A DNA stretch of 64,000 nt from Hippasteria phrygiana (Eukaryota > Echinodermata > Asteroidea > Valvatida > Goniasteridae). The translations under genes and the position numbers were made by a program. The DNA lies in the NCBI GenBank assembly GCA_037893225.1, contig JAZGUH010000326.1, positions 124,001 to 188,000 on the forward strand. The letters are read 5' to 3'. Positions 1 to 10,474 of the stretch are shown here, in pieces (position 1 is the first letter of the stretch; each line of letters begins with the position of its first letter). The notes below the pieces were generated by a model, which was given only the letters and a program-made list of their open reading frames with translations, made no database searches and was not told the origin of the DNA.

Positions 1-63
1 CATACATGTCAAAATTACTGCATTTGGTTGATATTTCATGCAATTATGAATGAGTAAAGCAAG
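1..63 (+). repeat. Partial monomer at the left edge (3' end of class m2 or m7)
   Basis: The first 63 bases start inside the left arm of the inverted repeat and carry ACTGCATTT, TTGATATTT and GAGTAAAGC. This matches the 3' end of m2 or m7, and m2 normally precedes m3, which follows here. The array therefore continues beyond the left edge of the window. Confidence 0.9.
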
Positions 64-294
64 TCATACCCCAGGGAATTTGACATGCATGGAGCAATAA
101 ATAGAAGGTAATATGCACACAGATGTTGGCCGGAAAGAAAATAAACATTGCGAGGTTTGAATTTTCTCCACAAGTTTTAACTCTAAGAAGCCGCCGATAA
201 TTGCAACATGTAGCGCCAGATCAAAGCTATCCATACATGTCAAAATTACTGTATTTGGTTGATATTTCATGCAATTATGAATGAGTAAAACAAG
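64..294 (+). repeat. Reference monomer (class m3, 231 bp)
   Basis: This is the first complete unit, counted from the T of GTCATACC to the base before the next one. Diagnostic sites in order are: CCCCAGGG, GACATGCATGG, AGAAGG, TAATATGCACAC, GGCCGG, ATAAACATTGCG, GTTTTAACTCTAAG, CCGATAATT, GATCAAAG, CATGTCAAAATTACTGTA, TTGATATTT and GAGTAAAAC. Other classes differ at these same sites, for example AGACGG or ATAAGG, TAACATGTAC or TAACAGGTAC, GATGATT, GATCTAAG, and CTGAATTT or CTGCATTT. The class recurs at 5,617, 7,236, 16,028, 18,572, 25,050, 31,988, 41,473 and 46,795, always followed by m4. Confidence 0.95.
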
Positions 295-324
295 TCATAC
301 CCTAGGGAATTTGACATGCATGGA
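230..324. repeat. Imperfect inverted repeat across the monomer boundary (representative copy)
   Basis: The left arm at 230-247 (TCCATACATGTCAAAATT) is nearly the reverse complement of the right arm at 308-324 (AATTTGACATGCATGGA): one mismatch (A against G) and one extra A in the left arm, so 16 bp pair. The 60-base interval holds a second dyad at 266-281. The arrangement recurs at almost every monomer junction, with a 60- or 61-base interval. Class variants weaken one arm: GACAGGCATGG in m1 and m10, CATGAC in m8, CACGTC in m5. The pairing is read directly from the sequence; extrusion as a cruciform or binding by a protein is not shown. Confidence 0.8.
266..281. repeat. Short dyad, 5-bp arms (representative copy)
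   Basis: TTCAT, six bases GCAATT, then ATGAA form a perfect 5-bp inverted repeat centred between the two arms of the larger inverted repeat. It is among the least variable parts of the monomer. The exceptions I found are near 1,201 (TTTGAATG), 10,222 (CAACTATG), and the paired copies near 44,452 and 49,774 (TTTATGC). The tract also reads TGCAATTAT, which is the reverse complement of ATAATTGCA at 197-205 in the same monomer. Confidence 0.75.
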
Positions 325-3070
325 GCAATAAATAGACGGTAATATGTACACAGATGTTGGCCGGAAAGAAAATAAACATTGTGAGGTTTGAATTTTCTCC
401 ACAAGTGTTAACTCTAAGAAGCCGCCGATGATTGCAACATGTAGCGCCAGATCTAAGCTATCCATACATGTCAAAATTGCTGCATTTGGTTGATATTTCA
501 TGCAATTATGAATGAATAAAGCAAGTCCATACCCCAGGGAATTTGACATGCATGGAGCAATAAATAGACGGTAATATGTACACAGATGTTGGCCGGAAAG
601 AAAATAAACATTGCGAGGTTTGAATTTTCTCCACAAGTTTTAACTCAAGAAGCCGCCGATGATTGCAACATGTAGCGCCAGATCTAAGCTATCCATACAC
701 GTCAAAATTACTGTATTTGGTTTATATTTCATGCAATTATGAATGAGTAAAGCAAGTCATACCCTAGGGAATTTGACATGCATGGAGCAATAAATAGACG
801 GTAACATGTACACAGATGTTGGCCGGAAAGAAAATAAACATTGCGAGGTTTGAATTTTCTCCACAAGTTTTAACTCTAAGAAGCCGCCGATGATTGCAAC
901 ATGTAGCGCCAGATCTAAGCTATCCATACATGTCAAAATTACTGTATTTGGTTTATATTTCATGCAATTATGAATGAGTAAAGCAAGTCCATACCCCAGG
1001 GAATTTGACATGCATGGAGCAATAAATAGACGGTAACAGGTACACAGATGTTGGCCGGAAAGAAAATAAACATTGCGAGGTTTGAATTTTCTCCACAAGT
1101 TTTAACTCTAAGAAGCCGCCGATGATTGCAACATGTAGCGCCAGATCTAAGCTATCCATACATGTCAAAATTACTGCATTTGGTTGATATTTCATGCAAT
1201 TTTGAATGAGTAAAGCAAGTCATACCACAGGGAATTTGACATGCATGGAGCAATAAATAGAAGGTAATATGCACACAGATGTTGGCCGGAAAGAAAATAA
1301 ACATTGCGAGGTTTGAATTTTCTCCACAAGTTTTAACTCTAAGAAGCCGCCGATAATTGCAACATGTAGCGCCAGATCAAAGCTATCCATACATGACAAA
1401 ATTACTGTATTTGGTTTATATTTCATGCAATTATGAATGAGTAAAACAAGTCATACCCTAGGGAATTTGACAGGCATGGAGCAATAAATAGACGGTAACA
1501 TGTACACAGATGTTGGCCGGAAAGAAAATAAACATTGCGAGGTTTGAATTTTCTCCACAAGTTTTAACTCTAAGAAGCCGCCGATAATTGCAACATGTAG
1601 CGCCAGATCTAAGCTATCCATACATGTCAAAATTACTGTATTTGGTTTATATTTCATGCAATTATGAATGAGTAAAGCAAGTCATACCCAAGGGAATTTG
1701 ACATGCATGGAGCAATAAATAGACGGTAACATGTACACAGATGTTGGCCGGAAAGAAAATAAACATTGCGAGGTTTGAATTTTCTCCACAAGTTTTAACT
1801 CTAAGAAGCCGCCGATGATTGCAACATGTAGCGCCAGATCTAAGCTATCCATACATGTCAAAATTACTGAATTTGGTTGATATTTCATGCAATTATGAAT
1901 GAGTAAAGCAAGTCCATACCCCAGGGAATTTGACATGCATGGAGCAATAAATAGACGGTAACAGGTACACAGATGTTGGCCGGAAAGAAAATAAACATTG
2001 CGAGGTTTGAATTTTCTCCACAAGTTTTAACTCTAAGAAGCCGCCGATGATTGCAACATGTAGCGCCAGATCTAAGCTATCCATACATGTCAAAATTACT
2101 GAATTTGGTTGATATTTCATGCAATTATGAATGAGTAAAGCAAGTCATACCCCAGGGAATTTGACATGCATGGAGCAATAAATAGAAGGTAATATGCACA
2201 CAGATGTTGGCAGGAAAGAAAATAAACATTGCGAGGTTTGAATTTTCTCCACAAGTTTTAACTCTAAGAAGCCGCCGATGATTGCAACATGTAGCGCCAG
2301 ATCTAAGCTATCCATACATGTCAAAATTACTGAATTTGGTTGATATTTCATGCAATTATGAATGAGTAAAGCAAGTCATACCCCAGGGAATTTGACATGC
2401 ATGGAGCAATAAATATAAGGTAATATGCACACAGATGTTGGCAGGAAAGAAAATAAACATTGCGAGGTTTGAATTTTCTCCACAAGTTTTAACTCTAAGA
2501 AGCCGCCGATAATTGCAACATGTAGCGCCAGATCAAAGCTATCCATACATGTCAAAATTACTGAATTTGGTTTATATTTCATGCAATTATGAATGAGTAA
2601 AGCAAGTCCATACCCCAGGGAATTTGACATGCATGGAGCAATAAATAGACGGTAATATGTACACAGATGTTGGCCGGAAAGAAAATAGACATTGCGAGGT
2701 TTGAATTTTCTCCACAAGTTTTAACTCTAAGAAGTCGCCGATGATTGCAACATGTAGCGCCAGATCTAAGCTATCCATACATGTCAAAATTGCTGCATTT
2801 GGTTGATATTTCATGCAATTATGAATGAATAAAGCAAGTCCATACCCCAGGGAATTTGACATGCATGGAGCAATAAATAGACGGTAATATGTACACAGAT
2901 GTTGGCCGGAAAGAAAATAGACATTGCGAGGTTTGAATTTTCTCCACAAGTTTTAACTCTAAGAAGTCGCCGATGATTGCAACATGTAGCGCCAGATCTA
3001 AGCTATCCATACATGTCAAAATTACTGAATTTGGTTGATATTTCATGCAATTATGAATGAGTAAAGCAAG

Positions 3071-5153
3071 TCATACCCCAGGGAATTTGACAGGCATGGA
3101 GCAATAAATAGACGGTAACATGTACACAGATGTTGGCCGGAAAGAAAATAAACATTGCGAGGTTTGAATTTTCTCCACAAGTTTTAACTCTAAGAAGCCG
3201 CCGATGATTGCAACATGTAGCGCCAGATCTAAGCTATCCATACATGTCAAAATTGCTGCATTTGGTTGATATTTCATGCAATTATGAATGAATAAAGCAA
3301 GTCCATACCCCAGGGAATTTGACATGCATGGAGCAATAAATAGACGGTAATATGTACACAGATGTTGGCCGGAAAGAAAATAGACATTGCGAGGTTTGAA
3401 TTTTCTCCACAAGTTTTAACTCTAAGAAGTCGCCGATGATTGCAACATGTAGCGCCAGATCTAAGCTATCCATACATGTCAAAATTGCTGCATTTGGTTG
3501 ATATTTCATGCAATTATGAATGAATAAAGCAAGTCCATACCCCAGGGAATTTGACATGCATGGAGCAATAAATAGACGGTAATATGTACACAGATGTTGG
3601 CCGGAAAGAAAATAAACATTGCGAGGTTTGAATTTTTTCCACAAGTTTTAACTCTAAGAAGCCGCCGATAATTGCAACATGTAGCGCTAGATCAAAGCTA
3701 TCCATACATGTCAAAATTACTGTATTTGGTTTATATTTCATGCAATTATGAATGAGTAAAACAAGTCATACCCTAGGGAATTTGACATGCATGGAGCAAT
3801 AAATAGACGGTAACATGTACATAGATGTTGGCCGGAAAGAAAATAAACATTGCGAGGTTTGAATTTTCTCCACAAGTTTTAACTCTAAGAAGCCGCCGAT
3901 AATTGCAACATGTAGCGCCAGATCTAAGCTATCCATACATGTCAAAATTACTGTATTTGGTTTATATTTCATGCAATTATGAATGAGTAAAGCAAGTCAT
4001 ACCCAAGGGAATTTGACATGCATGGAGCAATAAATAGACGGTAACATGTACACAGATGTTGGCCGGAAAGAAAATAAACATTGCGAGGTTTGAATTTTCT
4101 CCACAAGTTTTAACTCTAAGAAGCCGCCGATGATTGCAACATGTAGCGCCAGATCTAAGCTATCCATACATGTCAAAATTACTGAATTTGGTTGATATTT
4201 CATGCAATTATGAATGAGTAAAGCAAGTCATACCCCAGGGAATTTGACATGCATGGAGCAATAAATAGACGGTAATATGCACACAGATGTTGGCAGGAAA
4301 GAAAATAAACATTGCGAGGTTTGAATTTTCTCCACAAGTTTTAACTCTAAGAAGCCGCCGATGATTGCAACATGTAGCGCCAGATCTAAGCTATCCATAC
4401 ATGTCAAAATTACTGAATTTGGTTGATATTTCATGCAATTATGAATGAGTAAAGCAAGTCATACCCCAGGGAATTTGACATGCATGGAGCAATAAATATA
4501 AGGTAATATGCACACAGATGTTGGCAGGAAAGAAAATAAACATTGCGAGGTTTGAATTTTCTCCACAAGTTTTAACTCTAAGAAGCCGCCGATAATTGCA
4601 ACATGTAGCGCCAGATCAAAGCTATCCATACATGTCAAAATTACTGAATTTGGTTTATATTTCATGCAATTATGAATGAGTAAAGCAAGTCCATACCCCA
4701 GGGAATTTGACATGCATGGAGCAATAAATAGACGGTAATATGTACACAGATGTTGGCCGGAAAGAAAATAGACATTGCGAGGTTTGAATTTTCTCCACAA
4801 GTTTTAACTCTAAGAAGTCGCCGATGATTGCAACATGTAGCGCCAGATCTAAGCTATCCATACATGTCAAAATTGCTGCATTTGGTTGATATTTCATGCA
4901 ATTATGAATGAATAAAGCAAGTCCATACCCCAGGGAATTTGACATGCATGGAGCAATAAATAGACGGTAATATGTACACAGATGTTGGCCGGAAAGAAAA
5001 TAGACATTGCGAGGTTTGAATTTTCTCCACAAGTTTTAACTCTAAGAAGTCGCCGATGATTGCAACATGTAGCGCCAGATCTAAGCTATCCATACATGTC
5101 AAAATTACTGAATTTGGTTGATATTTCATGCAATTATGAATGAGTAAAGCAAG
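3071..5153 (+). repeat. Rearranged HOR block, 9 monomers
   Basis: Starts are 3071, 3302, 3534, 3766, 3997, 4228, 4459, 4690 and 4922. The monomer at 3,071 is a mosaic: m1-like CCCCAGGG and GACAGGC at its left, TAACATGTAC in the middle, and m4-like GCTGCATTT with GAATAAAG at its right. Next come m15, an unusual monomer at 3,534 (AATTTTTTCC instead of AATTTTCTCC, and GCTAGATC), an m10-like monomer, m11, an m13 variant carrying AGACGG, m14, m15 and m16. The m12 class is missing. The stretch from 3,302 onward has a near-identical copy starting at 13,713. Confidence 0.8.
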
Positions 5154-6772
5154 TCATACCCCAGGGAATTTGACAGGCATGGAGCAATAAATAGAAGGTA
5201 ATATGCACACAGATGTTGGCCGGAAAGAAAATAAACATTGCGAGGTTTGAATTTTCTCCACAAGTGTTAACTCTAAGAAGCCGCCGATAATTGCAACATG
5301 TAGCGCCAGATCTAAGCTATCCATACATGTCAAAATTACTGTATTTGGTTTATATTTCATGCAATTATGAATGAGTAAAGCAAGTCCATACCCCAGGGAA
5401 TTTGACATGCATGGAGCAATAAATAGACGGTAACAGGTACACAGATGTTGGCCGGAAAGAAAATAAACATTGCGAGGTTTGAATTTTCTCCACAAGTTTT
5501 AACTCTAAGAAGCCGCCGATGATTGCAACATGTAGCGCCAGATCTAAGCTATCCATACATGTCAAAATTACTGCATTTGGTTGATATTTCATGCAATTAT
5601 GAATGAGTAAAGCAAGTCATACCCCAGGGAATTTGACATGCATGGAGCAATAAATAGAAGGTAATATGCACACAGATGTTGGCCGGAAAGAAAATAAACA
5701 TTGCGAGGTTTGAATTTTCTCCACAAGTTTTAACTCTAAGAAGCCGCCGATAATTGCAACATGTAGCGCCAGATCAAAGCTATCCATACATGTCAAAATT
5801 ACTGTATTTGGTTGATATTTCATGCAATTATGAATGAGTAAAACAAGTCATACCCTAGGGAATTTGACATGCATGGAGCAATAAATAGACGGTAATATGT
5901 ACACAGATGTTGGCCGGAAAGAAAATAAACATTGTGAGGTTTGAATTTTCTCCACAAGTGTTAACTCTAAGAAGCCGCCGATGATTGCAACATGTAGCGC
6001 CAGATCTAAGCTATCCATACATGTCAAAATTGCTGCATTTGGTTGATATTTCATGCAATTATGAATGAATAAAGCAAGTCCATACCCCAGGGAATTTGAC
6101 ATGCATGGAGCAATAAATAGACGGTAATATGTACACAGATGTTGGCCGGAAAGAAAATAAACATTGCGAGGTTTGAATTTTCTCCACAAGTTTTAACTCA
6201 AGAAGCCGCCGATGATTGCAACATGTAGCGCCAGATCTAAGCTATCCATACACGTCAAAATTACTGTATTTGGTTTATATTTCATGCAATTATGAATGAG
6301 TAAAGCAAGTCATACCCTAGGGAATTTGACATGCATGGAGCAATAAATAGACGGTAACATGTACACAGATGTTGGCCGGAAAGAAAATAAACATTGCGAG
6401 GTTTGAATTTTCTCCACAAGTTTTAACTCTAAGAAGCCGCCGATGATTGCAACATGTAGCGCCAGATCTAAGCTATCCATACATGTCAAAATTACTGTAT
6501 TTGGTTTATATTTCATGCAATTATGAATGAGTAAAGCAAGTCCATACCCCAGGGAATTTGACATGCATGGAGCAATAAATAGACGGTAACAGGTACACAG
6601 ATGTTGGCCGGAAAGAAAATAAACATTGCGAGGTTTGAATTTTCTCCACAAGTTTTAACTCTAAGAAGTCGCCGATGATTGCAACATGTAGCGCCAGATC
6701 TAAGCTATCCATACATGTCAAAATTACTGAATTTGGTTGATATTTCATGCAATTATGAATGAGTAAAGCAAG
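5154..6772 (+). repeat. 7-monomer HOR, copy 1 (1,619 bp)
   Basis: Starts are 5154 (m1), 5385 (m2), 5617 (m3), 5848 (m4), 6079 (m5), 6310 (m6) and 6541 (chimera). The next 1,619 bases, 6,773-8,391, repeat the same order. The last monomer, 6,541-6,772, begins as m7 (TAACAGGTAC, ATAAACATT) and ends as m16 (AAGTCGCC, CTGAATTT), so the duplication junction lies inside it. Confidence 0.9.
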
Positions 6773-9700
6773 TCATACCCCAGGGAATTTGACAGGCATG
6801 GAGCAATAAATAGAAGGTAATATGCACACAGATGTTGGCCGGAAAGAAAATAAACATTGCGAGGTTTGAATTTTCTCCACAAGTGTTAACTCTAAGAAGC
6901 CGCCGATAATTGCAACATGTAGCGCCAGATCTAAGCTATCCATACATGTCAAAATTACTGTATTTGGTTTATATTTCATGCAATTATGAATGAGTAAAGC
7001 AAGTCCATACCCCAGGGAATTTGACATGCATGGAGCAATAAATAGACGGTAACAGGTACACAGATGTTGGCCGGAAAGAAAATAAACATTGCGAGGTTTG
7101 AATTTTCTCCACAAGTTTTAACTCTAAGAAGCCGCCGATGATTGCAACATGTAGCGCCAGATCTAAGCTATCCATACATGTCAAAATTACTGCATTTGGT
7201 TGATATTTCATGCAATTATGAATGAGTAAAGCAAGTCATACCCCAGGGAATTTGACATGCATGGAGCAATAAATAGAAGGTAATATGCACACAGATGTTG
7301 GCCGGAAAGAAAATAAACATTGCGAGGTTTGAATTTTCTCCACAAGTTTTAACTCTAAGAAGCCGCCGATAATTGCAACATGTAGCGCCAGATCAAAGCT
7401 ATCCATACATGTCAAAATTACTGTATTTGGTTGATATTTCATGCAATTATGAATGAGTAAAACAAGTCATACCCTAGGGAATTTGACATGCATGGAGCAA
7501 TAAATAGACGGTAATATGTACACAGATGTTGGCCGGAAAGAAAATAAACATTGTGAGGTTTGAATTTTCTCCACAAGTGTTAACTCTAAGAAGCCGCCGA
7601 TGATTGCAACATGTAGCGCCAGATCTAAGCTATCCATACATGTCAAAATTGCTGCATTTGGTTGATATTTCATGCAATTATGAATGAATAAAGCAAGTCC
7701 ATACCCCAGGGAATTTGACATGCATGGAGCAATAAATAGACGGTAATATGTACACAGATGTTGGCCGGAAAGAAAATAAACATTGCGAGGTTTGAATTTT
7801 CTCCACAAGTTTTAACTCAAGAAGCCGCCGATGATTGCAACATGTAGCGCCAGATCTAAGCTATCCATACACGTCAAAATTACTGTATTTGGTTTATATT
7901 TCATGCAATTATGAATGAGTAAAGCAAGTCATACCCTAGGGAATTTGACATGCATGGAGCAATAAATAGACGGTAACATGTACACAGATGTTGGCCGGAA
8001 AGAAAATAAACATTGCGAGGTTTGAATTTTCTCCACAAGTTTTAACTCTAAGAAGCCGCCGATGATTGCAACATGTAGCGCCAGATCTAAGCTATCCATA
8101 CATGTCAAAATTACTGTATTTGGTTTATATTTCATGCAATTATGAATGAGTAAAGCAAGTCCATACCCCAGGGAATTTGACATGCATGGAGCAATAAATA
8201 GACGGTAACAGGTACACAGATGTTGGCCGGAAAGAAAATAAACATTGCGAGGTTTGAATTTTCTCCACAAGTTTTAACTCTAAGAAGCCGCCGATGATTG
8301 CAACATGTAGCGCCAGATCTAAGCTATCCATACATGTCAAAATTACTGCATTTGGTTTATATTTCATGCAATTATGAATGAGTAAAGCAAGTCATACCAC
8401 AGGGAATTTGACATGCATGGAGCAATAAATAGAAGGTAATATGCACACAGATGTTGGCCGGAAAGAAAATAAACATTGCGAGGTTTGAATTTTCTCCACA
8501 AGTTTTAACTCTAAGAAGCCGCCGATAATTGCAACATGTAGCGCCAGATCAAAGCTATCCATACATGACAAAATTACTGTATTTGGTTTATATTTCATGC
8601 AATTATGAATGAGTAAAACAAGTCATACCCTAGGGAATTTGACATGCATGGAGCAATAAATAGACGGTAACATGTACACAGATGTTGGCCGGAAAGAAAA
8701 TAAACATTGCGAGGTTTGAATTTTCTCCACAAGTTTTAACTCTAAGAAGCCGCCGATGATTGCAACATGTAGCGCCAGATCTAAGCTATCCATACATGTC
8801 AAAATTACTGAATTTGGTTGATATTTCATGCAATTATGAATGAATAAAGCAAGTCCATACCCCAGGGAATTTGACAGGCATGGAGCAATAAATAGACGGT
8901 AACATGTACATAGATGTTGGCCGGAAAGAAAATAAACATTGCGAGGTTTGAATTTTCTCCACAAGTTTTAACTCTAAGAAGCCGCCGATAATTGCAACAT
9001 GTAGCGCCAGATCTAAGCTATCCATACATGTCAAAATTACTGTATTTGGTTTATATTTCATGCAATTATGAATGAGTAAAGCAAGTCATACCCAAGGGAA
9101 TTTGACATGCATGGAGCAATAAATAGACGGTAACATGTACACAGATGTTGGCCGGAAAGAAAATAAACATTGCGAGGTTTGAATTTTCTCCACAAGTTTT
9201 AACTCTAAGAAGCCGCCGATGATTGCAACATGTAGCGCCAGATCTAAGCTATCCATACATGTCAAAATTACTGAATTTGGTTGATATTTCATGCAATTAT
9301 GAATGAGTAAAGCAAGTCCATACCCCAGGGAATTTGACATGCATGGAGCAATAAATAGACGGTAACAGGTACACAGATGTTGGCCGGAAAGAAAATAAAC
9401 ATTGCGAGGTTTGAATTTTCTCCACAAGTTTTAACTCTAAGAAGCCGCCGATGATTGCAACATGTAGCGCCAGATCTAAGCTATCCATACATGTCAAAAT
9501 TACTGAATTTGGTTGATATTTCATGCAATTATGAATGAGTAAAGCAAGTCATACCCCAGGGAATTTGACATGCATGGAGCAATAAATAGAAGGTAATATG
9601 CACACAGATGTTGGCAGGAAAGAAAATAAACATTGCGAGGTTTGAATTTTCTCCACAAGTTTTAACTCTAAGAAGCCGCCGATGATTGCAACATGTAGCG

Positions 9701-10474
9701 CCAGATCTAAGCTATCCATACATGTCAAAATTACTGAATTTGGTTGATATTTCATGCAATTATGAATGAGTAAAGCAAGTCATACCCCAGGGAATTTGAC
9801 ATGCATGGAGCAATAAATATAAGGTAATATGCACACAGATGTTGGCAGGAAAGAAAATAAACATTGCGAGGTTTGAATTTTCTCCACAAGTTTTAACTCT
9901 AAGAAGCCGCCGATAATTGCAACATGTAGCGCCAGATCAAAGCTATCCATACATGTCAAAATTACTGAATTTGGTTTATATTTCATGCAATTATGAATGA
10001 GTAAAGCAAGTCCATACCCCAGGGAATTTGACATGCATGGAGCAATAAATAGACGGTAATATGTACACAGATGTTGGCCGGAAAGAAAATAGACATTGCG
10101 AGGTTTGAATTTTCTCCACAAGTTTTAACTCTAAGAAGTCGCCGATGATTGCAACATGTAGCGCCAGATCTAAGCTATCCATACATGTCAAAATTGCTGC
10201 ATTTGGTTGATATTTCATGCAACTATGAATGAATAAAGCAAGTCCATACCCCAGGGAATTTGACATGCATGGAGCAATAAATAGACGGTAATATGTACAC
10301 AGATGTTGGCCGGAAAGAAAATAGACATTGCGAGGTTTGAATTTTCTCCACAAGTTTTAACTCTAAGAAGTCGCCGATGATTGCAACATGTAGCGCCAGA
10401 TCTAAGCTATCCATACATGTCAAAATTACTGAATTTGGTTGATATTTCATGCAATTATGAATGAGTAAAGCAAG
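6773..10474 (+). repeat. Complete 16-monomer HOR (3,702 bp), m1 to m16
   Basis: Starts are 6773, 7004, 7236, 7467, 7698, 7929, 8160, 8392, 8623, 8854, 9086, 9317, 9549, 9780, 10011 and 10243. This is the best intact example of the basic cycle. Its first seven monomers, 6,773-8,391, are also copy 2 of the 1,619-bp tandem unit. The same period reappears at 15,565-24,586: removing the extra blocks at 18,572-23,891 (5,320 bp) from the 9,022-bp interval between the two m1 monomers leaves 3,702 bp. Within the unit m2 resembles m7 and m3 resembles m8, so the 16-mer probably arose from an older internal duplication. Confidence 0.85.
8392..9779 (+). repeat. 6-monomer module m8-m13 (1,388 bp), single copy inside the 16-mer
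   Basis: The order is m8 (CCACAGGG, CATGACAAAA, GAGTAAAAC), m9, m10 (GACAGGC, TGTACATAG), m11 (CCCAAGGG), m12 (TAACAGG) and m13 (GGCAGG). The same module recurs at 17,184-18,571, 19,728-21,115, 21,116-22,503 and 22,504-23,891, always 1,388 bp long. Confidence 0.88.

Larger units (their letters stand above)
64..3070 (+). repeat. HOR block: m3 to m16, 13 monomers, m9 and m10 collapsed into one
   Basis: Monomer starts are 64, 295, 526, 757, 988, 1220, 1451, 1682, 1913, 2145, 2376, 2607 and 2839. The order follows the canonical cycle, but only one monomer, at 1,451, stands where the complete cycle has m9 and m10. It joins m9-like CCCTAGGG and TACACAG with m10-like GACAGGC and GATAATT. Positions 64-1,450 match 7,236-8,622 at an offset of 7,172, while 1,682-3,070 match 9,086-10,474 at an offset of 7,404. 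The difference of 232 is exactly one m10 monomer. Confidence 0.85.

Noticed and set aside
100..170. AATAAA motifs as polyadenylation signals
   Set aside because: The monomer contains AATAAA in CAATAAATAG and AAAATAAAC simply because it is A-rich. There is no gene for them to serve.
110..175. RNA polymerase III promoter (A box TGGCCGGAAAG, B box GGTTTGAATTT), tRNA-derived element
   Set aside because: Each box only partly fits its consensus and they start about 27 bases apart, shorter than the usual spacing. No tRNA fold or terminator arrangement supports it.
190..324. Monomer built as an inverted duplication
   Set aside because: Two inverted pairs exist (197-205 with 270-278, and 230-247 with 308-324), but they interleave in the order a, b, a', b' instead of nesting. 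A simple inverted duplication does not explain them.
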